DNA from: Fredinandcohnia aciditolerans
Lineage (GTDB): Bacteria > Bacillota > Bacilli > Bacillales > Bacillaceae_L
Direction of reading: 5' to 3'
Length of the DNA: 64,000 bases
Assembly: GCA_003640645.1 (NCBI GenBank)
Contig: QGHH01000005.1
Coordinates: 166,353-230,352, forward strand
Each line of letters opens with the position of its first letter. Position 1 is the stretch's first letter. Shown here piece by piece: positions 28,693-37,439 of this stretch. The notes beneath the pieces were generated by a model. The model was not told the DNA's origin. It searched no databases and was given only the letters and a program-made list of their open reading frames with translations. The position numbers were made by a program, and so were the translations under genes.

Positions 28693-29952
28693 ATGAAAAA
28701 AATACTATTTTTTACTTGTATGTTTTTATTTGCATTCGATCTATATCAGGGGAGTGCCGAAGAATTAGTACGTGTTCGTCTTGAAAATTTTGTCGGGGAT
28801 ACGAATGAAATTCAGATGCGCATCACAGGAGATTATTTCACTATAGATCCGACACTAACATTACAAGAAGGAGTGAACTACCGGTTATATGTCAATAAAG
28901 GGAATCTGTATCTTAGAGGAGGAGAAGTCAATCAACAAGTAGACCCTAGCTTTTTATTGATCCCCCGAAACTATGATGAGAATCACCGTGTCTATATTAA
29001 TGAACGACCATATTTAGGTGCAATGGAATTTCAATTGGAAAATAATCAAAATGTGCGTCCTGTTAATCAGCTCCCTTTGGAAGATTATTTAAAAGGGGTT
29101 GTTCCACTAGAAGTGTTTTCCTCATGGAATATTGAAGCATTAAAGGCCCAAGCCTTAGCAGCAAGAACATATGCCGTTTCCCATATGAAAGAAGACATGG
29201 ATGATACGACTTTCTATCAGGTGTATGGGGGATATGCTTGGAATGTACGTACCACTCAAGCTGTTGAAGCTACAAGGGGTCAAGTTATTACTTATAAAAA
29301 TAAATTAATTGATGCTTTTTATTCAGCAAGTAATGGTGGTATGACCGAGAATAATAAAAATGTGTGGGGAGGGAAAAGTAGGTCATTCTATCCAATTAAA
29401 GAAGATCCGTTTGATCCAGTCCACCCGTGGGAATTTACTTTGTCGAAAACACAAATATATCTAGAAGACATAGATTGGGATTCTATTGATGGATTTGATG
29501 GGTTACAGGAAAAAGATAAAGAGATAGCAGCTGCCATGAAAAGATCAATAAATCGTCAAGGTTACCCAGGAGAGATAGTCATCCTTTCGATTCCTAAATT
29601 CGAGGTGAATCCAAAGAAATTTAACTCAAAACGTTCTATGACGGGTTCAATTGAAGTGGAATTTTTACAACGATTAATTGATGGTACGATCCTTTTAGGA
29701 AAAGTTGCCCTTCAAGATGTGAATTTAAATCGAATACGACCAATGATTGGCGGTACTATTTTTAAGAGCTATTATATAGACTCACTTGATTCAGATGATA
29801 AGAAATATGTGATGCGTGGCAGAGGATACGGGCATGGTGTAGGGATGAGTCAATGGGGAGCAAGTATAATGGGTGATAAAGGTAAAAACTATGAGGAGAT
29901 TATACAATTTTATTTTCCTGGAACGTCAATCACGAATTATGAACGTAAATAA
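28693..29952 (+). CDS. SpoIID/LytB-domain protein
   Basis: Secreted or membrane-anchored protein with an N-terminal signal-like sequence (MKKILFFTCMFLFAFDLYQ) and a SpoIID/LytB domain, 419 residues. Motifs: PLEDYLKGVVPLEVFSSW, ALKAQALAARTYA and the C-terminal GRGYGHGVGMSQWGA. SpoIID is a lytic transglycosylase in engulfment; LytB activates the LytC amidase. This paralogue is not the spoIID locus. The ATG at 28693 is preferred over GTG 28672 because it starts the signal peptide, though neither has a good ribosome site (GGGAAAA only). Not in B. subtilis at this place. Confidence 0.85.
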   Translation: MKKILFFTCMFLFAFDLYQGSAEELVRVRLENFVGDTNEIQMRITGDYFTIDPTLTLQEGVNYRLYVNKGNLYLRGGEVNQQVDPSFLLIPRNYDENHRVYINERPYLGAMEFQLENNQNVRPVNQLPLEDYLKGVVPLEVFSSWNIEALKAQALAARTYAVSHMKEDMDDTTFYQVYGGYAWNVRTTQAVEATRGQVITYKNKLIDAFYSASNGGMTENNKNVWGGKSRSFYPIKEDPFDPVHPWEFTLSKTQIYLEDIDWDSIDGFDGLQEKDKEIAAAMKRSINRQGYPGEIVILSIPKFEVNPKKFNSKRSMTGSIEVEFLQRLIDGTILLGKVALQDVNLNRIRPMIGGTIFKSYYIDSLDSDDKKYVMRGRGYGHGVGMSQWGASIMGDKGKNYEEIIQFYFPGTSITNYERK

Positions 29953-29960
29953 AACAAGAA

Positions 29961-29994
29961 AGGGTCCTGTAGCTTTCACAGGACCTTTATTTTA
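29961..29994. terminator. Bidirectional terminator between the SpoIID-like gene and cotM
   Basis: AAGGGTCCTGT/ACAGGACCTTT stem followed by ATTTTAATTTT; convergent genes on both sides. Confidence 0.85.
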
Positions 29995-30371
29995 ATTTTG
30001 CTTTTCTTTTTTTTCCGTTTTTCGTTCTTTTTGATATAAATTTCGAGTATTTCATTTCGAAATAGTGCTTCTATCTTCTTTTTTTCTAATTCGAAAGGAA
30101 GGGTCACAACTCTTTCTGTTAATACTTTGTCATTTGGAGGATTTTCGCAATCTGTTAATTTAATGTGGAATGCATCGTCCTGGACATTTAACTGAATCTG
30201 ATCGGGCTGATAACCTGATAGTTCAGCCTCGATGATATACTCATTCTGTGTTTCAAATAAATCAATTCGAAATTGATAATCATCTAAAAGATATGGGTCT
30301 TCGAGAAACTGTTTCATCCAGTCCTCCAAACCATTTAAGGAAAGGGGATTGGACTTATCAAAATTTTTCAT
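29976..30371 (-). CDS. cotM: Hsp20-family spore coat protein CotM
   Basis: Alpha-crystallin-type protein, 131 residues, matching B. subtilis CotM, an outer-coat protein. The crystallin domain runs from FRIDLFETQNEYIIEAELSG to EIYIKK and is followed by a very basic tail (KKNEKRKKKKSK). The start at 30371 follows GGAGG by 7 bases; the longer open frame upstream overlaps selA and is rejected. Context (yneK-cotM ... sspP, sspO, acnA) supports CotM over a general small heat-shock protein. Confidence 0.88.
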   Translation of the reverse strand: MKNFDKSNPLSLNGLEDWMKQFLEDPYLLDDYQFRIDLFETQNEYIIEAELSGYQPDQIQLNVQDDAFHIKLTDCENPPNDKVLTERVVTLPFELEKKKIEALFRNEILEIYIKKNEKRKKKKSKIKIKVL

Positions 30372-30523
30372 GTCTTGACCTCCATGGGATTCTATATTCA
30401 GGATATTCACAAGTGTAAGTGTTCGTGATAGTGAAATAATAAAAAAGGGTACAATCTGTTTGTAAAGTACGTGGTAATCATGTAAAACTAGACTTAAACA
30501 TGCTTTAGTGGAGGGAATTGAGT

Positions 30524-31939
30524 ATGAAAAATTTGTATCAACTGCTCCCTGCAATTCATGAGTTGCAAGCTAATACAGAATTTGAACAGTTTCAAAAAAA
30601 ATATAATGTGGATAAGGAATATCTGACTAATATCTTAAGGGATGTCGTAAGTAACATTCGGAATGAGATTGTAAATGGGGAATGGAATGAAAGTGCTTCT
30701 TCAAAGGAAGACATGGTTCGTTTCATATATCGAAAGAGCGAAGAGGAGTTAGAACACAGTACGAATTACTATCTAACCAAAACAATCAATGCGACAGGGA
30801 CAGTTTTACATACCAATTTAGGAAGGGCCAGACTTAGTGATGAAGCTATCCAACATGTTGTAGAAATCGCAAAGGGGTATTCTAATTTAGAATATAACAC
30901 GAAAGAAGGGATTCGTGGCTCACGACATTCTATTGTGGAGTCACTTCTCATGGAATTAACAGGTGCTGAGAGTGCGATGGTTGTAAACAATAATGCTGCG
31001 GCTGTTTTTTTAATTTTACGGGCTTTGGCTAATAGCCAGGAAGTTATTGTTTCTCGGGGGCAATTAGTTGAGATTGGCGGTTCATTTCGGATATCAGCGA
31101 TAATGGAGGAAAGTGGTGCAAGATTAGTTGAGGTGGGGACAACTAATAAAACACATCTTGAAGATTACGAGAATGCCATTACAGATAGTACATCGATGGT
31201 CCTTAAGGTACATACAAGTAATTTCAGGACAATTGGTTTTACAAAGACTGTTGATATTTCAGAACTAGTTACATTAAAGCAGAAAAAAGAAAACCTTGTT
31301 ATTTATGAAGACCTAGGAAGTGGTGTTCTATATGATTTAAAAGGGCACGGAATTGGGGATGAACCTGTTATCAAGGAAGTTTTGGCAAAGGGGGTTGACC
31401 TTGTATCCTTTAGTGGTGATAAGCTTCTTGGTGGACCGCAAGCGGGTATTATTGCAGGGAAGAAAGAATGGATAGATAAATTAAAAAAACATCAACTTGC
31501 TCGAGTGTTGCGGGTTGATAAATTGACATATGCAGCATTAGAAGCAACGTTATTTTCATATCTTAAAGGAAGTTCGATAGCGATTCCTACGATTCGGGAT
31601 ATATTGGCTACTGAAGAAGAGATAAAAGATAGATGTCAACAATTTGTAGCTTGTTTAACTGATAAAATAAATCATTATCATATTGAACTAAGAAAAGGGG
31701 GTTCACCAATCGGGGGCGGAACAATGCCCGGGGTGGAAGTGCCAACTTTTGTAGTTTGTTTAAAACATCCTAAAAAGACAGCTATTGAAATTGCAACAAT
31801 GCTACGTCAGCAATCCACACCAATTATTGTAAGAATAAAAAATGACGAAATACTCCTTGATTTTCGTACCATACAACAAGATGAAATTGAAGAAATTGCA
31901 GTAGCTTTTGTGAAAATTGATAAAAAGCCGCAAGATTAG
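30524..31939 (+). CDS. selA: L-seryl-tRNA(Sec) selenium transferase (orphan SelA)
   Basis: PLP enzyme that converts seryl-tRNA(Sec) to selenocysteinyl-tRNA(Sec). 471 residues, full family length: INATGTVLHTNLGRARLSDEA in the N-terminal half, VVNNNAAAVFLILRAL, and the Schiff-base lysine in SFSGDKLLGGPQAG. ATG 30524 follows GGAGGG by 8 bases. The partners selB (elongation factor) and selC (tRNA-Sec) are not seen in the window, and no in-frame TGA gene is apparent. It is placed between cotM and sspP, where B. subtilis has nothing. Activity on tRNA(Sec) is therefore uncertain. Confidence 0.88.
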   Translation: MKNLYQLLPAIHELQANTEFEQFQKKYNVDKEYLTNILRDVVSNIRNEIVNGEWNESASSKEDMVRFIYRKSEEELEHSTNYYLTKTINATGTVLHTNLGRARLSDEAIQHVVEIAKGYSNLEYNTKEGIRGSRHSIVESLLMELTGAESAMVVNNNAAAVFLILRALANSQEVIVSRGQLVEIGGSFRISAIMEESGARLVEVGTTNKTHLEDYENAITDSTSMVLKVHTSNFRTIGFTKTVDISELVTLKQKKENLVIYEDLGSGVLYDLKGHGIGDEPVIKEVLAKGVDLVSFSGDKLLGGPQAGIIAGKKEWIDKLKKHQLARVLRVDKLTYAALEATLFSYLKGSSIAIPTIRDILATEEEIKDRCQQFVACLTDKINHYHIELRKGGSPIGGGTMPGVEVPTFVVCLKHPKKTAIEIATMLRQQSTPIIVRIKNDEILLDFRTIQQDEIEEIAVAFVKIDKKPQD

Positions 31940-31950
31940 CGGCTTTTTAT
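31922..31950 (+). terminator. Terminator of selA
   Basis: AAAAAGCCGC-AAGATTA-GCGGCTTTTT; the loop contains the selA stop codon. Confidence 0.85.
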
Positions 31951-31962
31951 TATCCATGATTA

Positions 31963-32106
31963 TTACATATCATGTCCTTGGTTATTTTTTTGTCTTGTGT
32001 GATTGCGGTTTTTTACTTTTTTTGAACCACTTAATGGTTGTGGTTGGCTGCCTGTGCTTTGGCCGCCGTTTGCTCTAATATCCTTAAATGTATTCTTTTC
32101 ACCCAT
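31963..32106 (-). CDS. sspP: Small acid-soluble spore protein P
   Basis: 47-residue minor spore protein. The C-terminal half [19 protein letters not shown] is nearly that of B. subtilis SspP (CotL), and the protein ends HDM as there. The start follows AAGGGGGG by eight bases on the minus strand. In B. subtilis sspP and sspO are adjacent; here a plus-strand gene separates them. Expected expression: late forespore. Confidence 0.9.
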   Translation of the reverse strand: MGEKNTFKDIRANGGQSTGSQPQPLSGSKKVKNRNHTRQKNNQGHDM

Positions 32107-32235
32107 GTTAAATCCCCCCTTCATATGTATTAGGATAATGATTTTCCACTTTTTTATGCGGCTTAAGTTCTGAATGATTTTCTGGAAAAAAGGTAAGCTA
32201 TTATTGCACGAATTACCTTAAGGGAGTTGAACAAT

Positions 32236-32490
32236 ATGCCGTATCATAAGGATAAACAGCAAGCTTTCCAAGCAGCACAACAAGGAACAGAGGAAGCGAA
32301 AGATGTGTATGCAAATATTGTAAGCAATGATCCTGACTATGGTGCTCATTTAAAGCGATTGAAAAATGAAGTGAATGAAGCCTATCAACAAATTGAAAAT
32401 GCATTAGAAGTGGCATCAGAGCATCAGAAGGCCCAACTGCAACAGTTTCAATCGGACTTACAATCCATCATGAATGAAGTTAACGAATAA
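32236..32490 (+). CDS. Small helical protein, DUF2524/YtzC-like
   Basis: 84 residues, strongly helical and Gln/Glu-rich, probably a coiled coil (AYQQIENALEVASEHQKAQL). The pattern of the last 45 residues resembles B. subtilis YtzC (DUF2524), judged by eye only. ATG 32236 follows AGGGAG by nine bases; the TTG at 32227 is closer to the site and less likely. It stands alone on the plus strand between the two minus-strand spore genes sspP and sspO. Function unknown. Confidence 0.65.
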   Translation: MPYHKDKQQAFQAAQQGTEEAKDVYANIVSNDPDYGAHLKRLKNEVNEAYQQIENALEVASEHQKAQLQQFQSDLQSIMNEVNE

Positions 32491-32495
32491 AATAA

Positions 32496-32512
32496 GCCCG
32501 CATTAAGCGGGC
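32496..32512. terminator. Short hairpin between the convergent small gene and sspO
   Basis: GCCCGC-ATTAA-GCGGGC. No T run on either side, so a weak terminator at best. Confidence 0.4.
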
Positions 32513-32527
32513 TCGCCAATTATATGA

Positions 32528-32677
32528 TTATTGATTTTTCTTTCGCTTTTTATTATTTTGTCGTTGTTCTGCAGTTAAGGGCTCATTAGCAAATTCCTCA
32601 TTAAATCCCGCACCAACACCTTGGGCACTTGCGTCATTCATGCCTGGTCGAACATGATTCGCTTTACGCTTCGACAT
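32528..32677 (-). CDS. sspO: Small acid-soluble spore protein O
   Basis: 49-residue minor spore protein: [20 protein letters not shown] at the N-terminus and the basic tail [16 protein letters not shown], nearly superimposable on B. subtilis SspO. Start after GGAGGTGAAAAGA. Divergent from acnA, as in B. subtilis. Forespore expression is expected. Confidence 0.92.
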   Translation of the reverse strand: MSKRKANHVRPGMNDASAQGVGAGFNEEFANEPLTAEQRQNNKKRKKNQ

Positions 32678-32755
32678 TCTTTTCACCTCCGCCCTTATTT
32701 TATTCTTTTTTCACTAAATTATCCTGTAAGTCAATAAGAAAAACTTATAGAGCAT

Positions 32756-32773
32756 AATAACAATCTTGTTATT
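32756..32773. promoter_or_regulatory. Perfect 18-bp palindrome upstream of acnA
   Basis: AATAACAATCTTGTTATT is a perfect dyad about 125 bases before acnA. It resembles the ATAA-N7-TTAT operator of the citrate-responsive repressor CcpC at B. subtilis citB, though the spacing here is 8. A following TTATTTACTTAT gives extra half sites. CcpC control is an inference. Confidence 0.5.
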
Positions 32774-32845
32774 TACTTATGTATATAGTTATATTAATAT
32801 ATGTATGCAGGGAAATTAAATGGGAGAGTATAAAATCTCTTGAAT

Positions 32846-32852
32846 TTCGACA
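32846..32852 (+). promoter_or_regulatory. Spo0A-box heptamer upstream of acnA
   Basis: TTCGACA, the inverted form of TGTCGAA, 45 bases before the acnA ATG and close to possible -35/-10 elements. Could be chance. Confidence 0.3.
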
Positions 32853-32896
32853 AATATTTATGATTGCGTTATTATTGATACGAAGGGGGCATACAT

Positions 32897-35605
32897 ATGG
32901 CAAAGCATGATGTATTTAATGCACGTTCTTCTTTTGAAGCAAACGGCAAAAAGTATAACTATTATAGCTTACAAGCATTAGAAGATGCGAAAATTGGTAA
33001 CGTTTCAAAATTGCCGTATTCCATTAAGGTTCTATTAGAATCAGTACTACGTCAAGTTGATGGAAGAGTAATTACAAAAGAGCATGTTGAAAATTTAGCA
33101 AAATGGGGAACTGATGAATTACAAGAGGTTGATGTTCCATTTAAGCCTTCTCGTGTAATTCTTCAAGATTTTACTGGAGTACCAGCTGTAGTTGATTTGG
33201 CTTCACTTCGTAAAGCAATGGCTGACATGGGTGGAGACCCACAAAAAATCAACCCAGAAATTCCAGTTGATCTAGTTATTGACCACTCTGTACAGGTTGA
33301 TAGAGCAGGTACACTTGATTCATTAAAGTTCAATATGGATCTAGAATTTGAACGTAATGCAGAGCGTTATAAATTCTTAAGCTGGGCTCAAAAATCATTC
33401 GATAACTACCGTGCTGTACCACCAGCAACTGGTATCGTTCACCAAGTTAACCTTGAATATTTAGCAAATGTTGTTCACGCTGTTGAAGGTGAAAACGGTG
33501 AATTTGAAACATTCCCTGATACACTAGTTGGTACCGACTCTCACACTACAATGATTAACGGTATCGGTGTACTTGGATGGGGTGTTGGAGGAATTGAAGC
33601 AGAAGCAGGAATGCTTGGTCAACCTTCATATTTCCCTGTACCTGAAGTTATCGGTGTGAAATTAGTAGGTACATTACCAAATGGTACAACAGCTACTGAC
33701 TTAGCGCTTAAAGTAACTCAAGTATTACGTCAAAAGGGCGTTGTTGGTAAGTTTGTAGAATTCTTCGGTCCAGGAGTTTCACAACTTCCGCTTGCAGACC
33801 GTGCAACGATTTCTAATATGGCTCCGGAATATGGTGCTACATGTGGATTCTTCCCTGTAGATGATGAAGCCTTAGAATATCTACGTCTAACAGGACGTGA
33901 CGAAGAGCAAGTTAAAGTTGTAGAAGAATACAGTAAAGCAAACGGTTTATTCTATACAGCAGATGCTGAAGATCCAATTTTCACAGATGTTGTTGAAATC
34001 AATCTTTCTGAAATTGAAGCGAATCTTTCCGGTCCTAAGCGTCCACAAGATTTAATTCCACTTTCAAAAATGAAAGAAGCTTACCAAACTGCACTAACTG
34101 CAACTGGTAACCAAGGCTACGGTTTAACTCCTGAAGAAATCAATAAGGAAATTACCGTAAAATTCAACGATGGCGAAGAAGTACAAATGAAGACTGGTGA
34201 CATTGCAATTGCAGCGATCACAAGTTGTACAAATACTTCAAATCCATACGTTATGTTAGGTGCTGGTCTTGTTGCAAAGAAAGCAGTTGAAAAAGGCCTA
34301 GAAGTTCCTAAATATGTAAAAACATCTTTAGCACCTGGTTCTAAAGTTGTTACTGGCTATTTAGAAGATTCAGGATTACTTTCATACCTTGAAAAGCTAG
34401 GTTTTAGCACTGTTGGTTATGGATGTACTACATGTATCGGTAACTCTGGTCCATTAGCTCCTGAAATTGAAAAAGCTGTTGCTGAAAATGACCTAGTGAT
34501 CACTTCTGTTCTTTCTGGTAACCGTAACTTTGAAGGACGTATCCATCCGTTAGTTAAAGGTAACTACCTTGCATCACCACCACTTGTTGTGGCATATGCA
34601 CTAGCTGGAACTGTTGATATCGATCTTGAAAAAGAACCAATCGGTAAAGACAAAGATGGTAATGATGTATTCTTTAATGACATCTGGCCTTCTGCAGAAG
34701 AAGTTAAAGCAGAAGTTAAGAAGACTGTTACTCCTGAGCTATTCAGAAAAGAATACGAGCGTGTATTTGATAATAATGAGCGTTGGAACGCAATCGAAAG
34801 TACTGATGAAGCACTTTATGTATGGGACGACGAATCAACATACATTCAAAACCCACCATTCTTCGAAGGTTTATCTAAAGAAGCTGGTGAAGTTAAGCCA
34901 TTAAGTGGTTTACGTGTAGTTGGTAAATTTGGTGATTCCGTAACAACTGACCACATCTCCCCAGCAGGTTCAATCGGTAAAGATACACCAGCTGGTAAAT
35001 ACCTACAAGAAAAAGGTGTTTCACCTCGTGACTTTAACTCTTATGGTTCACGTCGTGGTAACGACCGTGTTATGACAAGAGGAACTTTTGCGAATATCCG
35101 TATTCGTAACCAAATCGCTCCTGGTACAGAAGGTGGATGGACTACTCACTGGCCAACAGGAGAAGTTATGTCTATCTATGATGCATGTATGAAATACAAG
35201 CAAGATGGTACTGGCTTAGTTGTTATCGCTGGTAACGACTATGGTATGGGATCTTCTCGTGACTGGGCTGCGAAAGGTACTAACCTTCTTGGCATTAAGA
35301 CAGTTATTGCTGAAAGCTTCGAACGTATTCACCGTAGTAACCTTGTATTAATGGGTGTATTACCACTTCAATTCAAACAAGGTGAGAATGCTGAAACTCT
35401 TGGCCTAACTGGAAAAGAAACAATCGAAGTTCAAATTGATGAAAATGTAAGACCTCGTGACTATGTAAAAGTAACAGCTACAGACGAAGAAGGAAACAAA
35501 AAAGAATTTGAAGTACTTGTTCGTTTCGATAGTGAAGTTGAAATTGATTACTACCGTCACGGTGGTATCCTGCAAATGGTACTTCGTGAAAAAATGAAGG
35601 GTTAA
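32897..35605 (+). CDS. acnA: Aconitate hydratase AcnA/CitB
   Basis: TCA-cycle aconitase, also an RNA-binding regulator in its iron-free form in B. subtilis. 902 residues, the IRP1/AcnA type. The three cluster cysteines are in [10 protein letters not shown] and [12 protein letters not shown]. Substrate residues lie in [19 protein letters not shown] and in the swivel domain ([16 protein letters not shown]). ATG after GAAGGGGG. It is monocistronic; the upstream palindrome suggests citrate control. A dispersed repeat lies between its stop and its terminator. Confidence 0.98.
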   Translation: MAKHDVFNARSSFEANGKKYNYYSLQALEDAKIGNVSKLPYSIKVLLESVLRQVDGRVITKEHVENLAKWGTDELQEVDVPFKPSRVILQDFTGVPAVVDLASLRKAMADMGGDPQKINPEIPVDLVIDHSVQVDRAGTLDSLKFNMDLEFERNAERYKFLSWAQKSFDNYRAVPPATGIVHQVNLEYLANVVHAVEGENGEFETFPDTLVGTDSHTTMINGIGVLGWGVGGIEAEAGMLGQPSYFPVPEVIGVKLVGTLPNGTTATDLALKVTQVLRQKGVVGKFVEFFGPGVSQLPLADRATISNMAPEYGATCGFFPVDDEALEYLRLTGRDEEQVKVVEEYSKANGLFYTADAEDPIFTDVVEINLSEIEANLSGPKRPQDLIPLSKMKEAYQTALTATGNQGYGLTPEEINKEITVKFNDGEEVQMKTGDIAIAAITSCTNTSNPYVMLGAGLVAKKAVEKGLEVPKYVKTSLAPGSKVVTGYLEDSGLLSYLEKLGFSTVGYGCTTCIGNSGPLAPEIEKAVAENDLVITSVLSGNRNFEGRIHPLVKGNYLASPPLVVAYALAGTVDIDLEKEPIGKDKDGNDVFFNDIWPSAEEVKAEVKKTVTPELFRKEYERVFDNNERWNAIESTDEALYVWDDESTYIQNPPFFEGLSKEAGEVKPLSGLRVVGKFGDSVTTDHISPAGSIGKDTPAGKYLQEKGVSPRDFNSYGSRRGNDRVMTRGTFANIRIRNQIAPGTEGGWTTHWPTGEVMSIYDACMKYKQDGTGLVVIAGNDYGMGSSRDWAAKGTNLLGIKTVIAESFERIHRSNLVLMGVLPLQFKQGENAETLGLTGKETIEVQIDENVRPRDYVKVTATDEEGNKKEFEVLVRFDSEVEIDYYRHGGILQMVLREKMKG

Positions 35606-35610
35606 TAATG

Positions 35611-35757
35611 AAAGGTGAAAGCGACCGTTCAGCGACGTACAGACTGGACTGAGCCTAGAGGAGATAAAGGAAACACGATGAACGTAGTGAATCGATGTTG
35701 ACTTATCGTACGGCAGGTGAGGGAAGTCTGCTAGACGTTGGGAGCTGGAACTAGACA
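35611..35757. repeat. Dispersed structured repeat between acnA and its terminator
   Basis: About 147 GC-richer bases beginning near GAAAGGTGAAAGCGACCG and ending GGGAGCTGGAACTAGAC. I recall near-identical blocks (AAGGAAACACGATGAACG ... GAAGTCTGCTAGACG) dispersed in other Bacillaceae genomes; not verified here. The reverse complement of its end, GTCTAGTTCCAGCTCCC, resembles GTCTAGCTCCAGGCGCC at the start of the 11.8-kb repeat, suggesting related termini. It would be transcribed in the acnA 3' UTR. Confidence 0.65.
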
Positions 35758-35771
35758 TGACCTTTATATCT

Positions 35772-35808
35772 AAGGCAGTTTTGTGGATTTCACAAAACTG
35801 CCTTTTAA
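35772..35808 (+). terminator. Terminator of acnA
   Basis: Perfect 14-bp stem AAGGCAGTTTTGTG/CACAAAACTGCCTT with a GATTT loop followed by TTAAT, beyond the repeat. Confidence 0.85.
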
Positions 35809-35889
35809 TATTGTCCTTTTACATAAGTAAATTGATATAATGATAATAGGGAAAACCTTTGATTTTGCTTAAATTTACGGAGGATTCAA

Positions 35890-36414
35890 ATGGTTAAAAA
35901 AATTATTATTCCACTTATTCTAATTGTCCTAATAGGATATGCTGTTTTTGATTTTGTAGAAGATAAAAAAAGAGGGGTAACCGGTATTGAAATTGGCAAT
36001 ATGGCCCCAGATTTTGAACTTCAATTATTAAATGATGAAAATGAAACAGTTCGATTATCAGATTTAAAAGGAAAGAAAGTTGTTGTGAACTTTTGGGCAT
36101 CATGGTGTAAACCATGTCGTGAGGAAATGCCTGAGATTCAAGAGTTTTATGAAACAAAAAGTGATGACATTGAAGTGCTTGCTGTCAACATGACCGCTTC
36201 TGAAGTAAAAGCAGAAAATGCACATAAATTTGTTGAGGGGAAAGGTTATACATTTCCACTCTTAGTAGATCCAAAAAATCAAGCAAGTAGTGATTATGAG
36301 GTATTAGGATTACCTGAAACATTTTTTATTAACTCCGATGGAACGATTAATGATTATATCAAAGGACAGATGGACCTAGAAATGTTAGAAGCTAAAGTAA
36401 AAAAATTAAAGTAA
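35890..36414 (+). CDS. yneN: Membrane-anchored thioredoxin-like protein (TlpA/ResA family, YneN-like)
   Basis: Extracytoplasmic thiol-disulfide oxidoreductase, 174 residues. An uncleaved N-terminal helix (IIIPLILIVLIGYAVFDFV) anchors a thioredoxin fold with active site WASWCKPCREEMPE near residue 77 and the cis-proline region GLPETFFI. Directly downstream of acnA as yneN is in B. subtilis. Electrons may come from CcdA (26.4 kb); inferred. Confidence 0.9.
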   Translation: MVKKIIIPLILIVLIGYAVFDFVEDKKRGVTGIEIGNMAPDFELQLLNDENETVRLSDLKGKKVVVNFWASWCKPCREEMPEIQEFYETKSDDIEVLAVNMTASEVKAENAHKFVEGKGYTFPLLVDPKNQASSDYEVLGLPETFFINSDGTINDYIKGQMDLEMLEAKVKKLK

Positions 36415-36421
36415 AAAATGT

Positions 36422-36450
36422 GAACCAACTCGATTTGGTTCTTTTTTTAT
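36422..36450 (+). terminator. Terminator of yneN
   Basis: GAACCAA-CTCGA-TTTGGTTC stem followed by seven T residues. Confidence 0.85.
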
Positions 36451-36574
36451 GCCTTTTTTAGGAAAAAAAGTACATCTTAATTATTTTTAAATAAATTTTC
36501 GAAAATTTGTAATAATTTAATCGTTTTTTGGAGATTAATACTATTACAATGGTAGATAGAGGAAGGTGAGAAAA

Positions 36575-36706
36575 TTGAGAAAAGTAAGAAAGGTTTCATT
36601 TGCAGATTTGGTTAATGAAAACAAACAGCAATTATTAAAGGACCAAGAAGCAATGGAGCGTATTGAGGCGAGAATTGAGCAAAAAAGATTAGAAAAAGCT
36701 GAGTAA
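36575..36706 (+). CDS. FbpB-like small basic protein
   Basis: 43 residues from a TTG start (GGAAGGTGAG upstream; an in-frame GTG at 36566 would add three residues). The translation reads MRKVRKVSFADLVNENKQQL, then LKDQEAMERIEARIEQKR, the pattern of the Fur-regulated FbpB family, small proteins thought to assist the FsrA sRNA in the iron-sparing response. I see no clear Fur box upstream, so iron control is not supported here. Single gene between yneN and sspN. Confidence 0.7.
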   Translation: MRKVRKVSFADLVNENKQQLLKDQEAMERIEARIEQKRLEKAE

Positions 36707-36806
36707 ATTTCCCATCAAATCTTTTATTTGGATAGAGTATCCACTCTTCTTTTTACATGAGAAAGCCCTTTCCGGGTGATAATGTAAAGGAGGAGGGGTA
36801 AATAAA

Positions 36807-36944
36807 ATGCCGAAAAATTATCATAACCAATTTAAAAATAACCAAATAGGTACACAACCACGTGGATTTGGTGGAAATAAAGGGAAAAAAATGCAGGATA
36901 CATCAGGAAAGCATGCTCAAGTTATGCAAACTAAAGGTGAATAA
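36807..36944 (+). CDS. sspN: Small acid-soluble spore protein N
   Basis: 45-residue minor spore protein. Conserved features shared with B. subtilis SspN: GTQPRGFGGNKGKKMQDTSG and the C-terminal QVMQTKGE. ATG follows GGAGGAGGGG. It lies just before tlp, as in the B. subtilis sspN-tlp pair, but a terminator separates the two here. Confidence 0.9.
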   Translation: MPKNYHNQFKNNQIGTQPRGFGGNKGKKMQDTSGKHAQVMQTKGE

Positions 36945-36967
36945 TGCTACCATTAGCACACATGGAT

Positions 36968-37003
36968 AAAAGGACGTTAATCAATAACGTCCTTTTATTT
37001 TTT
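36968..37003 (+). terminator. Terminator of sspN
   Basis: AAAAGGACGTTA-ATCAA-TAACGTCCTTTT followed by ATTTTTTT. Confidence 0.92.
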
Positions 37004-37072
37004 TCCAGAAATAAAATGATTAGAACTGAAGCAAAATAGGGATGTATTACTAATACATAGGAGGAAAAAGAA

Positions 37073-37306
37073 ATGACGCACAACAGATCTAAACCAGATG
37101 ATAGAAGTGATAATGTAGAAAGACTACAAGACATGGTTCAAAACACGATTGAGAACATCGAGGAGTCTCATGATGCAATGCAATTTTCAAATGGAGAAGA
37201 GCGTCAAAGAATTCAGGCCAAGAACGAACGCCGTGAAGAATCTATCGCTGCAATGCGCGAAGAAATAAAGGACGAAGCTGCCGCTCGCGAAAATGGGTAT
37301 AAGTAA
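37073..37306 (+). CDS. tlp: Small acid-soluble spore protein Tlp
   Basis: 77-residue hydrophilic spore protein of the Tlp family (named thioredoxin-like, but without a CxxC). Family features: SKPDDRSDNVERLQDMVQNTIENI and RIQAKNERREESIAAMREEIKDEA. ATG after AGGAGG. In the sspN-tlp-yneP order of B. subtilis. It has its own terminators on both sides. Confidence 0.93.
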   Translation: MTHNRSKPDDRSDNVERLQDMVQNTIENIEESHDAMQFSNGEERQRIQAKNERREESIAAMREEIKDEAAARENGYK

Positions 37307-37313
37307 AACTTGT

Positions 37314-37348
37314 AGAGTATGCCACCTTATATGGCGTACTCTATTTTT
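37314..37348 (+). terminator. Terminator of tlp
   Basis: AGAGTATGCCA ... TGGCGTACTCT stem (one mismatch) followed by ATTTTTG. Confidence 0.85.
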
Positions 37349-37439
37349 GTCATTCGAATGATATCATTTTTAGGGCATTTCCAACTTATGTTACTATATA
37401 TGTAAAGCGTTTTTAGAACACAATAGGGAGAGGTTAGAA

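Noticed and set aside
30524-31939. Selenoprotein gene with in-frame TGA near selA
   Set aside because: Neighbouring genes end in TAA or TAG or continue naturally; I saw no TGA flanked by coding sequence of one family.
34614-34904. 96-codon ORF in acnA, alternative frame
   Set aside because: Inside the intact aconitase frame; no initiation signal.
36450-36574. Fur box upstream of the FbpB-like gene
   Set aside because: No segment close to TGATAATNATTATCA; only AT-rich sequence.
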